A stretch of 64,000 bases of DNA from Lysinibacillus xylanilyticus (GCF_001708185.1 NZ_MDDN01000003.1:310001-374000); one strand, 5' to 3'; numbered from the stretch's first letter, positions 36,195-45,265 are shown. A program made the numbers and translations. Notes: generated by a model not told the origin, from the sequence alone.

Positions 36195-37319
36195 ATGAAT
36201 ACAATTAAATCTTTAATTTTCCCCCAAGACTTGAATAGATTGACCAAAACTCTACTTAAAGAGGTTTGTAGTGATATGACTTTAGAAGCAACAGGTAATG
36301 TAAATGAACTAGCAAGTAGAGTATGGAACGCTTTTGAACGTATTGAAGGAGATGTTCTTACAACGATAAGCAATAATATTTTTACTGGGGCCGTTTCTTT
36401 AGTTTGGTATCGAACTACAAATCCAGCTGGTTTAACTGGGCTTAAACAAAGTATTATTAATAAAATGCCATTTAACCCTTTCGAAACAGTAATTACACCA
36501 AATTGCGAAAATGTTCCCATTGAACCTGCCATTATTGCTGCTACTGAAATCGATGGTTCACAAGCTTATTATTTAAGGTTTATTCATAGAACCGGGGTAA
36601 ATGTAGATTACTTTTTAACTCATCGAAGAGAATACATTAAACATGAAATTACGACAGTTTATATTGATGAAGTTAAGGGAATAATTGAAGTACGAGCAAG
36701 TTCAGCAGTTGCAAAGAAAATTATTGCTGGATTAGCTAAAATTGTAGATGATGAATATGAATTCAAACAATATGATTTCTTACAGAAGTATGGCGGAACT
36801 CTTGAGCCTTTAGCTGATATTCTTCAAGGAAGGCTTATTGATGCTACAGGAAGACCAGCAGGATTAGTAAATACATTTGAAGAAACGCAAGGTAAATCTA
36901 TTGTAAGAATACTTTCCGCAATTGATGAATACTATACTAATGGTGAATTATCAGCTCTTGAGCAAAACTTAAATAGCGAAGATATTACCAGTATTTTAGA
37001 AACAACACCTTTTACTTTGTTACTTTTAAGTGGTCTTGAAACAATTGGATTAGGTAGCATTAGAGAGTTAAGAGGCTTACCATTGTATAATTATTTAGAG
37101 CCTTATTTATCCAAACAAAAAGGATCAATACTATTTGAACATAGTGTTGGTGGTGTGGTACAAGAATATTCTATTCGAATTGGCGTAACTACAAAGACAT
37201 TTAAGTTCAATGTATTTGCGTCTGAACATGTATTGGATTATATTAGAGAAAAATTGATTCTGCGAGGTAAAAGTTTTGAGCAATTTAAAACCATGGGAAA
37301 TTTCTCAAAAAATAGATAA
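36195..37319 (+). CDS. Unrecognised 374-residue cytosolic protein
   Basis: I do not recognise the family. No signal peptide; one moderately hydrophobic helix at about residues 272-290 (TPFTLLLLSGLETIGLGSI). The first third is mixed alpha/beta, the middle carries VYIDEVKGIIEVRASSAVAKKIIAGLAKI, the last third ends in GGVVQEYSIRIGVTTKTFKF. TGGAGGG precedes ATG 36195. Its last 44 bases overlap the start of the next gene, which has its own ribosome site inside this one, so the two are translationally coupled. It is the first gene of a compact cluster in an otherwise repeat-rich accessory stretch. Confidence 0.75.
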   Translation: MNTIKSLIFPQDLNRLTKTLLKEVCSDMTLEATGNVNELASRVWNAFERIEGDVLTTISNNIFTGAVSLVWYRTTNPAGLTGLKQSIINKMPFNPFETVITPNCENVPIEPAIIAATEIDGSQAYYLRFIHRTGVNVDYFLTHRREYIKHEITTVYIDEVKGIIEVRASSAVAKKIIAGLAKIVDDEYEFKQYDFLQKYGGTLEPLADILQGRLIDATGRPAGLVNTFEETQGKSIVRILSAIDEYYTNGELSALEQNLNSEDITSILETTPFTLLLLSGLETIGLGSIRELRGLPLYNYLEPYLSKQKGSILFEHSVGGVVQEYSIRIGVTTKTFKFNVFASEHVLDYIREKLILRGKSFEQFKTMGNFSKNR

Positions 37320-37665
37320 TGCACTCGAAGCAATTGCTATAAGTAAAGTTGATAAATTTTACCATAGTTATATTGCAGAAATAACTGGCTTACCTCTTGG
37401 AGTAGTTATTGATAAATTATCTGAATTAGAAAAACAAGAAGCGCTCGTTATAGAATTAGAATTCCACTGTGAGGAATGTAGTAGAAGTATTTTAACCGCC
37501 AATAAACATGAATTGGAAAATATGGATTCACTTACTTGTAAGTATTGTGGGGCCGAAAATTGTTTTGATCCTTTAAACGCTATTCCAATCATCAAATTAA
37601 GTGAAGATTTCAAACAAAGTTTTTCTAAAAAAAAAATAATAACAAAAGGGCTAATGTCGGGTTAA
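37276..37665 (+). CDS. Winged-helix-like protein with zinc ribbon
   Basis: 129 residues from TTG 37276, supported by GCGAGGT about 8 bases before. Residues 1-60 look like a helix-turn-helix (IDNALEAIAISKVDKFYHSY, ITGLPLGVVIDKLSELEKQ). Residues 62-95 hold two CxxC knuckles (HCEECSRS and LTCKYCGAENC), a probable zinc ribbon. The frame crosses a run of ten A (37627-37636) and stops 29 bases later. Reading -1 at that run joins it to the next frame, giving one protein of about 283 residues. Confidence 0.65.
   Translation: MSNLKPWEISQKIDNALEAIAISKVDKFYHSYIAEITGLPLGVVIDKLSELEKQEALVIELEFHCEECSRSILTANKHELENMDSLTCKYCGAENCFDPLNAIPIIKLSEDFKQSFSKKKIITKGLMSG
37627..37636 (+). other. A10 slippery run at gene junction
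   Basis: Ten consecutive A. A -1 ribosomal slip or one extra A by transcriptional slippage would fuse the zinc-ribbon gene to the following frame (SFSKK then NNNKRANVGLSKENKPE), which is open without any stop from 37629 to 38123. A sequencing indel in the run gives the same picture. Confidence 0.6.
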
Positions 37666-37790
37666 GTAAAGAAAATAAACCTGAGAGTTTAAGAGAAATT
37701 ATTGATATTTTAGCAAAAGAAAATTCTGGTCAATTATTAGATACAGTATCGAAACTCGGGCAAGTCACTATTATTTTAGGAGATGGTTAT

Positions 37791-38123
37791 ATGGGTGAAT
37801 CTAGTAAATATGGTGGTTTAACTTTCGGAGAAAACAAAGGTAATATAACGATTGAGAACAACGGTACACTGAATCAAGGAATAGCTAGCCGATCTGATGA
37901 TATTATTCTTGCGTTAAAACAACTTCACGAAGATATTCAATGCCTATCAGATGAACAACGAGAAATTGCAGAAGCGCATTTTGAACTCCTTCAAACTCAT
38001 ATAAACAATGGAGATAAAGAGAAAGCTAAAAAACCATTAGAGAAATTGACTGAAATACTTGGTGTAATTACCTCTCTTATAACTATTGCTTCTGCCTTAG
38101 GACTTGGAATTCCTTTAAAATAA
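37791..38123 (+). CDS. Small protein with C-terminal hydrophobic helix (or C-terminal half of fused protein)
   Basis: 110 residues from ATG 37791, which has AGGAG eight bases before, so independent initiation is possible. The same frame is open from 37629 but offers no other start, and the upstream part (SLREIIDILAKENSGQLLDT, VSKLGQVTIILGDGY) is clearly protein-like. Residues 15-32 are a Gly/Asn-rich strand segment (GENKGNITIENNGTLNQG), then a long amphipathic helix pair, and the end LGVITSLITIASALGLGIP is a probable membrane helix. Two products, a long fused form and a short form, are conceivable. Confidence 0.6.
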   Translation: MGESSKYGGLTFGENKGNITIENNGTLNQGIASRSDDIILALKQLHEDIQCLSDEQREIAEAHFELLQTHINNGDKEKAKKPLEKLTEILGVITSLITIASALGLGIPLK

Positions 38124-38683
38124 TAATTTATATGAGATTCAAAATTAAACTGCCCTTCAATTGTCGGACATAACTAACCCTAGGACACTAGGAGGTGCAA
38201 TTTTTATGTGGAGAAATATAGTATATAACTATGGAATGATAAGCCTGACACACAGTCACGCTCAAGTATTTTGGACGCTTTCTCCACTTTACAATTGCCC
38301 TTTATTCTATAATTGTCATGTTATTAGATCCCTTTACATATATTAGTTTCGGGATAGCTTCTTTACATCGCCCCAAGCTGTAATCGCATTTTGCTATCCC
38401 ACCACTTTTGTTAATTCCTTAGATCGGTAAGATTTTTGAAAAACAACTACCTATGGGGATTGAAGCTGGGACATAAGTATCCTTTCTCAGCAAAATAAAA
38501 AAGTCACATCAGAAAAGCGCGAGAAATCAACGTTAAAATTGATTTCTCGTGCTTTTTAAGGTTTTGACCAGTTACGTCCAATCCCCTTTCATTTAATCCT
38601 CATATTGTTTAGTAATAGAGGTATTAAAGTTCGCGTTATTGTGCTAATATTTACACAAATAAGAATATTAAAAGGAGACCTTT
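38124..38683. other. Gene-poor stretch with hairpins
   Basis: An AGGAGGTGCAATTTTT site precedes a 46-codon frame at 38206-38346 starting MWRNIVYNYGMIS; its remainder is not protein-like, so it may be a relic. GGGATAGC / GCTATCCC (38351-38400) forms a long-loop hairpin. GAAGCTGGGACATAAG near 38461 is an element widely scattered between Firmicute genes. A strong terminator is at 38513-38557. Confidence 0.45.
38513..38557 (+). terminator. Hairpin terminator
   Basis: AAAAGCGCGAGAAATCAA / TTGATTTCTCGTGCTTTTT, an 18-base stem with one mismatch and a terminal T run. Confidence 0.8.
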
Positions 38684-39148
38684 ATGAATTCATATGAAAC
38701 TAGAGTTAAAGAATTTTTAGACTCTAATAATGTAAAAGCTGAACACTTCGTATTTAATCAATCATGCCACTCCGTAAAAGAGGCTGCTGAAGCAGTTAAT
38801 GGTTCGGAAGACGATTTTGTAAAAAATATTTGCATGATTGACTCAAATAATGAATTAATAGTTGCTATTGTAAAAGGAAACAATAGAGCTAGTACAACTC
38901 GTGTTGCCAAATCATTAAACATAGAAAAACCAAGACTTGCTAACGGAAATGAAATTATTGAACATACAGGTTTCCCCCCAGGTGGAGTTCCTTCGTTTGG
39001 TTTTCAAGCAAAGTTTTTAGTTGACCCCAAAGTAATAAATATGGATTACATATATACCGGTGGTGGTTCTGAGAACTCATTAGTTAAAATAAGTGTTCAA
39101 GACTTATTAAGAATCAATCAAGGTACTATCATTAAAGTAAGTAAATAG
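38684..39148 (+). CDS. YbaK/EbsC-type aminoacyl-tRNA deacylase
   Basis: 154 residues of the YbaK/ProRS-INS fold, which hydrolyses mischarged tRNAs. Seen: SCHSVKEAAEAVNGSEDDFVKNI, the conserved Lys and substrate loop VAIVKGNNRAS, and GFPPGGVPSFGF (the GxPPxG motif). The N-terminal region is extended compared with classical YbaK and resembles the YeaK-type. AAAGGAGACC precedes the ATG. Confidence 0.87.
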   Translation: MNSYETRVKEFLDSNNVKAEHFVFNQSCHSVKEAAEAVNGSEDDFVKNICMIDSNNELIVAIVKGNNRASTTRVAKSLNIEKPRLANGNEIIEHTGFPPGGVPSFGFQAKFLVDPKVINMDYIYTGGGSENSLVKISVQDLLRINQGTIIKVSK

Positions 39149-39190
39149 CAATGCAAAACAACCGTATAAAATGACGGTTGTTTTGCATTG
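39149..39190. terminator. Long perfect hairpin
   Basis: CAATGCAAAACAACCGT / ACGGTTGTTTTGCATTG, a 17-base perfect stem starting at the deacylase stop codon. There is no T run after the stem. Confidence 0.7.
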
Positions 39191-39212
39191 TAAGAACAAC
39201 ATACTCTTCTCT

Positions 39213-39345
39213 ACTGCACATTTTCTTTCTGTTGCCCAAGCGGCTCATCAGACGCCCCTAGGAAGCTCTGCTCTGTGCGAAAGCAAAGCGTCAGCACCAA
39301 AGCGTTAAGTCGGAACGGAAATTAACCACACGTTATGATGATGAG
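39213..39345. repeat. Dispersed intergenic repeat, copy 2
   Basis: CTACTGCACATTTTCTTTC, AAGCGGCTCATCAGACGCCC and GGAAATTAACCACACG then TTATGATGATGAGCC. The first string recurs at 53832 and the last at 54225, suggesting two parts of one mobile intergenic element. Confidence 0.6.
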
Positions 39346-39401
39346 CCTAAAAGGCAGAAACATTTTCCAATTTTAATCGTTTATTACTTTGTAAAGGAGA
39401 T

Positions 39402-40166
39402 ATGAAAAAGTTCAGTTTACTTAATCTAGGAAGTCTTGTTCTTGGAATAATCGCTTGACTATTACCAATCGGAAATCTTTTGCATTCTAATATGCAAGTT
39501 CATAATAATGGGATAATAATTTGTATGTTGAGCTACAGTGCTTGTACGACATCGATAAGTTTCCAGTTATTTTATTATGACCAACTAGTGAAAATTGAGG
39601 ATTGGACTGCTCTTATGGATACATCAGGAAGTACAGTTGTTGCTGTAACCATCCTGCTCATCGGTACGATTCTCTTAAATATTTTAACTATAATTGTACA
39701 TCGTATTAAAAAAGAAACCTATATTCGTAAACGGAGTGAAAAAATGTACAGAAATAACCGTTCCTACTACATAGTTGCTATAACAAATATAATTATTGTT
39801 TGTTTAGCCCAAATTTTTTACCAGACACTACTTGAAGAATCAATAAATATTGCAATTTTTGAATTTTTGATTTTCCCTTTACTTTTTGTACTTATCAATT
39901 TTTTTCTTTGGTTTAGCCAATTCAAACTAGAATTTTATGAACACACATTATTTGCCTATCTAGCCTTCTTTGTTTACGTCATTGTATCTTCTATATTGAA
40001 ATTAGTAATCATAGGACCTGCTCAAGAACTACCTCCAGGCGAAATCGTATTAGGGGCAGATTTGATAATGATTCTTGCCATCTCAATAATACAGTGTCTA
40101 ATTTTACTGTTTTTAAATTTCATTTGTTATATAGGTTATCGAATCTTTGGAACTCAAAAAAAATAA
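39402..40166 (+). pseudogene. Membrane protein gene with opal stop at codon 19
   Basis: AAAGGAGAT precedes ATG 39402. The frame reads MKKFSLLNLGSLVLGIIA, TGA (39456-39458), LLPIGNLLHSNMQVH and continues in frame to 40166. LGIIA-W-LLPIG is what a signal/membrane helix would read, so TGG to TGA is the likely change. The 3' part encodes about seven membrane helices with a conserved-looking charged loop HRIKKETYIRKRSEKMYRNN. Restart at ATG 39492 would give about 224 residues. No family recognised. Confidence 0.65.
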
Positions 40167-40541
40167 TAATTATTTCCAAATAAAGAATGATACGGGATCA
40201 GTAATTTTCCTTAATATAGAAAAGTAAATTACTGATAAACACCCTAATTCCTTTCTATCAGCAGCGAATAATTAATCATCAAGCTTTAACGATCTGTACT
40301 TCAATCCTGCGTATACTTATCTTATTCTAACTTATTACTCAATTTGTACTTCCACCATTTCCACTTCGCCATCTTTTGTTATTTTATCTGTCCCAGATTC
40401 TTTATTTGTTTTATTTCCCATTGCACATAATAAGCATTATTTTTTACCTCTACGAATACAAAATATTGTAACGGCAAATTTATTAATTAGTTCCATCAAT
40501 ATGTGTTACAATTTTCACGAAATTCATTATGAGGTGATATT
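40167..40541. other. Gene-poor stretch with one hairpin
   Basis: GATCAGTAATTTT / AGTAAATTACTGATA near 40197-40235 is an inverted repeat after the membrane gene. A 28-codon minus-strand frame (GDGEVEMVEVQIE-like end at about 40340-40425) might be a relic. Nothing else seen. Confidence 0.4.
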
Positions 40542-40748
40542 ATGGAGAGTAATAAATTAGTCTGCAAGGCTTGTGGTTACGACTCTTTTGCAACTGGTCA
40601 ACTTGGTCATGGTAGTTTTACTACAGATAGTAATATTAGGCCTATAGGATCTTTAATTGCTTCTGGTTCCCCCCTCATTTTGTCATTTTGCAAAAATTGT
40701 GGGGAAGTAACTTCAATCAAAGTTGCTAAGCCCAAAAAATTCAAATAA
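40542..40748 (+). CDS. Small zinc-ribbon protein
   Basis: 68 residues. Two cysteine knuckles, VCKACGYDSF at the start and FCKNCGEVTSI near the end, enclose a Gly/Ser-rich loop; the basic tail KVAKPKKFK is suited to nucleic acid. GAGGTGAT precedes the ATG. Family of small nucleic-acid-binding zinc proteins; role unknown. Confidence 0.75.
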   Translation: MESNKLVCKACGYDSFATGQLGHGSFTTDSNIRPIGSLIASGSPLILSFCKNCGEVTSIKVAKPKKFK

Positions 40749-40869
40749 TCAGTTTATTATGGTCACTTTCAGCCGAGTGACCCTTTTCCCTCATACTTGT
40801 TCATTAGTTTTTATTTCCCTTTTTACTAAGATAACTTATACTTCATAGTAACGAAAGGGAAGATTTTCA

Positions 40870-41262
40870 ATGAACAACAGTTTAATATCAAAATTAAAAG
40901 CCTTTGCAAAAAAATTAAAACAAAATTTATTTGTACTTTATCTGTCCTATAAAGATCCCAGAACACCCTGGTATGCTAAGCTTGTGGCAATGTTCGTAGT
41001 TGCATATGCTTTTAGCCCAATAGATTTAATTCCAGATTTCATTCCAGTTCTAGGATATCTAGATGATTTAATAATTGTACCTTTTGGAATTATCCTCGCT
41101 TTAAAATTAATTCCTCCACATGTAATTGAGGATAATAAAGAAGCTGCTGAGAGGTTGAAACTATCTGCAAAACCAAAGAATTGGTTTGTTGGAATACTTT
41201 TTATAATTATCTGGATTATCTTTGCTGCTTGGATTAGTAAAATTATTATTCAACATATTTAA
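40870..41262 (+). CDS. YkvA family (DUF1232) membrane protein
   Basis: 130 residues. The DUF1232 core is YKDPRTPWYAKLVAMFVVAYAF followed by SPIDLIPDFIPVLGYLDDLI, with a further helix IILALKLIP and a C-terminal membrane helix GILFIIIWIIFAAWISKII. Function unknown. CGAAAGGGAAG precedes the ATG. Confidence 0.88.
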   Translation: MNNSLISKLKAFAKKLKQNLFVLYLSYKDPRTPWYAKLVAMFVVAYAFSPIDLIPDFIPVLGYLDDLIIVPFGIILALKLIPPHVIEDNKEAAERLKLSAKPKNWFVGILFIIIWIIFAAWISKIIIQHI

Positions 41263-41266
41263 AGAA

Positions 41267-41301
41267 ATGTGCAGCAAAATTTTTCCTCCCTTGCTGCACA
41301 T
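41267..41301. terminator. Hairpin terminator after YkvA-type gene
   Basis: ATGTGCAGCAA / TTGCTGCACAT, 11-base perfect stem. Two further hairpins follow: AGAGAGCCT/AGGCTCTCT (41322-41360) and AAGCTGCC/GGCAGCTT (41432-41456). Confidence 0.65.
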
Positions 41302-41528
41302 GTTCTTTCAAGTATTCACTAAGAGAGCCTCATTCAAAATGCATTTACTAAGGCTCTCTATTATAAACCTCACTTACATATGATACGGTTCACCGAAACT
41401 AACTAACCTGCTTAATTAGCTCAATAAGAAAAGCTGCCTTTGACTTCGGCAGCTTGATCTTAAACTCTTGCCTTCGATAGTAGAACAAAACGAGCCTAAC
41501 CTTTTTGTTACTTCACCTAAATTTATCC

Positions 41529-42098
41529 TTATTTATCGTAAGTGTTTCTTGTAAGATTGAGCTTTGGCATATAAGTACCTCCACCTGCTACCGTTTCTTT
41601 TGTTTCAACATCATAAATTGCATATCTTCCTCTAAATTCTTTTTCTGTGTCTTTAAAGGAATAAAAGAAATAAACTTGCCTATCAGGGCTAACAGTCTGA
41701 TGGTAGTTAATATCTATATCAGGGTAGGAGCGAAGAATATTTCCATCCAAAGTTATATAATTTAATCTTTCTACCTCTTTAAACAATAACTTTTTTCTAA
41801 TACTTACAGATGCATCAGGCATTTCTTTAAAAAGAACCGTATCCAAATGGATTTGCTGTTCCTTTGACCGTTGCTTATATCTTTGATAAACCTCCTGATG
41901 TACAGGATACTTTAAGTCCCTTAATGCCTGGTAAAATTCATCTACAGTTTCATCAAAAACTTTTTCCTTATTTACAGGATATAAATATTCAATTTTATCT
42001 GAAGGTGTAGATTGTGAATAAACAGAATTTCCTATTAACATGGAAAGACTGCACGAAAATATAAACGTAGACAAACTAATTAAGAATGGATTTTTCAT
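41529..42098 (-). CDS. Secreted hypothetical protein
   Basis: 189 residues. Signal-type N-terminus MKNPFLISLSTFIFSCSLSM then LIGNSVYSQS; an internal Cys at 16 is not in a standard lipobox. The mature part has DETVDEFYQALRDLKYPVH and a C-terminal beta region VSPDRQVYFFYSFKD...RYAIYDVETKETVAGGGTY. Family not recognised. AAAGGGAG precedes the ATG. Confidence 0.65.
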   Translation of the reverse strand: MKNPFLISLSTFIFSCSLSMLIGNSVYSQSTPSDKIEYLYPVNKEKVFDETVDEFYQALRDLKYPVHQEVYQRYKQRSKEQQIHLDTVLFKEMPDASVSIRKKLLFKEVERLNYITLDGNILRSYPDIDINYHQTVSPDRQVYFFYSFKDTEKEFRGRYAIYDVETKETVAGGGTYMPKLNLTRNTYDK

Positions 42099-42282
42099 AT
42101 AGGTTACTCCCTTTTTAAAAGTAACGTACCCTAAATGTTCTTTAACTATCCTCCCTCTATAAACATTGATGTATCAACGGTTTCCACCACTCAGTGATGA
42201 AGAAAAAATATTATATTTTTCCACTTGATTTATTAATCGTATTTTTAATTTATAGTTATAATTTACATTCTGAGTGTACGCT

Positions 42283-42622
42283 TCGCTAAAACTAATGGAA
42301 ATCATTAGCTTTTTAATCCACTATGTGATGTACAATGGATCTCTGCGTTACTTATGACGACGTACCCTCCCCATCCAGTAGTGACCTATAGGCTCAATCC
42401 CTATTATTTCTTCAGTTCTCTTAGTTCCTTCATCGTTTGAAGAATCTTTTCATACAAGTTTTCGAAGCCTTCTTTCGATTGATGTACGGCAAAGGCTTTT
42501 TCTATTATTCACCCGCGTTCATCGACAAAGCATGCGTAATGAATACGCTTTGCAATATCTATACCGACAACGAGTGTATTTTCAGTAACTTGATTAAATT
42601 TATTATTCCATTTAAAATGCAT
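42283..42622 (-). pseudogene. IS110-family transposase N-terminal relic
   Basis: From ATG 42622 (site AAGGAGG): MHFKWNNKFNQ, VTENTLVVGIDIAKRIHYAC (the DEDD-type first catalytic Asp in VGIDIAK), FVDERG, an in-frame TGA, then IIEKAFAVHQSKEGFENLYE. Farther on GIEPIGHYW, the IS110 EPTGHYW motif, is readable, then frame breaks. The C-terminal half is missing. Confidence 0.85.
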
Positions 42623-42845
42623 AAAGGAGTCCTCCTTGTTTGATGATGGGTCAATGGTCGTTGACACTCATGCATCATACTAGAGAGCTCCTTTTCTTTT
42701 CAAGACCTTGAATATCCTTCAAACAGGACAGGAATGCTGCTCCGTTAGAATAATAAGAAAAAGAGCTACCTAAGCAGCTCAATGACCTTCAGTAAAGTAT
42801 TCGATTAGTTCTTTAAGACTTATTCTAACCTTTTTGTTTTTGGTA

Positions 42846-43409
42846 TTACTCTGACGGTATGAGATTCTCCAACCATTGTAAAAATACTTCCTCTGTATTT
42901 TCATTGACGTCTATCTGAATCCATCGTTTATCTTTTGGTATTCGACTGTACCAACTTAGTTCTTTAACGTTAAAATGTTGTTTTCCATTGTCACTGTATT
43001 CTTGTAAGAAAAGTATCTTTTTATCTTCATTATCTAAATAATAACAATAACCTTCATAATATACCCCTAGAACCCAAGCATATGGATGCTCGTGTTTTTC
43101 TTTACATAAGGACACATTTCCGTTTAAAGCTTTGAAGATGTTTAAGAATTTAGATAAATATTCTTTCTTCACTGGGATGACAGGACAAGCGTAAATAGGC
43201 TCTCTATATGTGAGACCAGTATACTGTTCCTCTATCCTTACATCACAATATCTATCTTCTTGAAAGCCTTCCCTGTTCATATCCCTTAAATAGTATTGAC
43301 CATACTTATTTAGGATTTTCAAAATATGTTTAGATGGAGGTAATACATCACCGTATAAAATCATTACTTTTGTCACCATAAATTCATGATCATTCTCGTT
43401 TCTGTCCAA
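42846..43409 (-). CDS. Hypothetical acidic protein
   Basis: Up to 187 residues; the start is uncertain because neither TTG 43409 nor ATG 43379 (MVTKVMILYGD) has a clear ribosome site. Soluble, aromatic-rich (YAWVLGVYYEGYCYYLDNEDK), ending QWLENLIPSE. Not recognised. It could be an immunity or stress protein, but nothing in the sequence proves it. Confidence 0.5.
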   Translation of the reverse strand: MDRNENDHEFMVTKVMILYGDVLPPSKHILKILNKYGQYYLRDMNREGFQEDRYCDVRIEEQYTGLTYREPIYACPVIPVKKEYLSKFLNIFKALNGNVSLCKEKHEHPYAWVLGVYYEGYCYYLDNEDKKILFLQEYSDNGKQHFNVKELSWYSRIPKDKRWIQIDVNENTEEVFLQWLENLIPSE

Positions 43410-43536
43410 TATTTACTTTTAATCACTATAAGAAATCTAATCATTAAATGCTGAATTTGATAATATCATACGAACAAATTAGTAAGCTAACCTGCTTCGT
43501 CGTAAAGATAATTCAATTTCTTTCATGGGAGTTGAA

Positions 43537-43935
43537 TTAACGATTGGGATTACGGTCAATAAACTCATCGATTTCATCCGATAACATAAAAACAAGGTGA
43601 AAATAATCTTTTTCTGTCATTGGACCTTCAACTCTCCACTTTTGCATTTCTTTATAGTGGAAATCATAAAAATAACCCACCAAATCATGTCTCGATACTC
43701 CCTGTTTCTTTGCCATATCCGAAATAGAAAGTCCCTTTTTCCAATATTTTTTATATTGATCAAGACTTATTCCCAAAAATTTAGATATTGCATCATAATC
43801 GTATTTGACATGGTAAACTATAGTTCCTTCGACACTTTTCCCTTGTTCTTGTTCATTTTTTTCCGCATGGACTACTAATGAATAAAATAAAGCTAAGGTA
43901 AAGAAAAGAAGTAATCCTTTAAAAATAGACTTCAA
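43537..43935 (-). CDS. Secreted or membrane-anchored hypothetical protein
   Basis: About 132 residues from TTG 43935, chosen because AAAGGAGG lies seven bases upstream and the product then begins with a signal/anchor helix (LKSIFKGLLLFFTLALFYSL then VVHAEKN). The mature part contains a helix-turn-helix-like segment YKKYWKKGLSISDMAKKQGV. Not recognised. Confidence 0.6.
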   Translation of the reverse strand: MKSIFKGLLLFFTLALFYSLVVHAEKNEQEQGKSVEGTIVYHVKYDYDAISKFLGISLDQYKKYWKKGLSISDMAKKQGVSRHDLVGYFYDFHYKEMQKWRVEGPMTEKDYFHLVFMLSDEIDEFIDRNPNR

Positions 43936-44187
43936 TATCGAACCTCCTTTTTCTTTATTGTGTGAGGTTTTTGATATGTTATGTCCATCGTTTAAAAAAC
44001 TTAAATATGCAATAGTAAACAAGCCTGCGCAGTTAGTTGACCCTATTAACTACCTAAAATGATGGATATCTCTAACTTATTATTAACCTAAATCGTCCGA
44101 TAGCTTATATTGAATAAAAATGAAATATTTGGTTGAGATAAATTAATCTTTTACGAACAAAATAAACATAAAAAAGGAGATGCAAAA

Positions 44188-44482
44188 ATGAAAAAAATTA
44201 TTATAGTTCCTTATTTTTTTCACTACTATTACCCAATATCCAAGAAGCAGTCCTTTGGTGTATCTATAAGAAATAAAAATTATAAATTTGGAAATAATAG
44301 GAACAAGTTTTATGTTTTTAGTAACCCTCGAAGTCACTCCAGTTTTAGGTGCACATAACTCAGTAGGAAGAGATCAACTAACGTTTTCTATAAATCCAAA
44401 TGAAATCAAGCTTAAAGATTTTAAACACATGGAAAATTTTGGACTTCCACCGCATTTACAAAATATCATAAAGAAAAAGTAA
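44188..44482 (+). pseudogene. Possible frameshifted small exported protein
   Basis: AAAAAGGAGATGCAAAA precedes ATG 44188, starting MKKIIIV. The +1 frame then reads LFFSLLLPNIQEA, a credible signal peptide, and from 44288 another frame reads TSFMFLVTLEVTPVLGAHNS to HLQNIIKKK at 44482. No single frame joins these. It may be a decayed gene or two unrelated small frames. Confidence 0.3.
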
Positions 44483-44623
44483 ATGATTAATGATTAGAAT
44501 TTTTGGATTCACTTCCCATTTTTTGGGTTTTTCATTCCTAACCTTCAAGTAATTTAGCCAATATCTTCAATTATTCTGCCTGTTAGTTCAACAATGAATT
44601 ATAATGATCTTTTACAAAAATCC

Positions 44624-45022
44624 CTATATTCCGTAATACTTTTTATAAAAATTCAGGACTTCTTCTACATTATAATCCTCAAAATCTTCTTTACATTTCC
44701 GTAAATAGCTTAATTCTTCCTTTGCCTCTAAAGTATTCATTTTTTTGAGAAAACCCATTGTCTTTTCCAATCCTGCACCACATAATAGTTGAACATCAAC
44801 ATAGCCATGTGTATCAAAGTCCTTTTCCTTTGCTCTCCAAATTAACAGCGTATCGTCAACACATCCTAAAGCAAATAATTGAATACATAGTGTTTTTAAG
44901 TATTCATTATCTTCAGATGATTCATTCTCTATTTCTTCTTTTAATAAATTTCTGATTCTATCAACAAAATCTATCTTAGGTACTAAACCAAAATTTTTTA
45001 AAAGTTCTTCAGTTTTATCCAT
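44624..45022 (-). CDS. Hypothetical protein, immunity-like
   Basis: 132 residues, acidic and helical. The block LCIQLFALGCVDDTLLIWRA, KEKDFDTHGYVDVQLLCGAG and LEKTMGFLKKM resembles small orphan proteins that accompany polymorphic toxins in bacilli; that link is recollection, and no toxin gene adjoins. AGGGGGAAC precedes ATG 45022. Confidence 0.55.
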   Translation of the reverse strand: MDKTEELLKNFGLVPKIDFVDRIRNLLKEEIENESSEDNEYLKTLCIQLFALGCVDDTLLIWRAKEKDFDTHGYVDVQLLCGAGLEKTMGFLKKMNTLEAKEELSYLRKCKEDFEDYNVEEVLNFYKKYYGI

Positions 45023-45265
45023 AAATCACAGTTCCCCCTGTTTTCCATTTGATGAACTAAATTCTCCTAATTCATTGTACTCCTTCTTGAACTAACCTTC
45101 CCGTTAGCCATACATGAAGCGCAATTGTAGTCACTCCTATCAAATTTGTTACAGAATTTAAAAAACAATATCGTTGAAGTAAATTTTCTTACGTTACCTT
45201 GTTTTGGTCTTGACATTCCACCTTTTAACATAGGCTGCTAATATTTTTGAGAACCTCAACCCTGA
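45023..45265. other. Intergenic stretch with a duplicated leader
   Basis: Positions 45126-45176 (GTCACTCCTATCAAATTTGT, TACAGAATTT, AAAAAACAATA) match the leader of the gene at 46567-47124 (about 47129-47176). A CTAACCTTCCCGTTAG element is at 45092. No gene. Confidence 0.5.

Noticed and set aside
38206..38346. 46-codon frame after a strong AGGAGG
   Set aside because: Only the first dozen residues look protein-like; kept as a possible relic in the intergenic entry and not called a gene.
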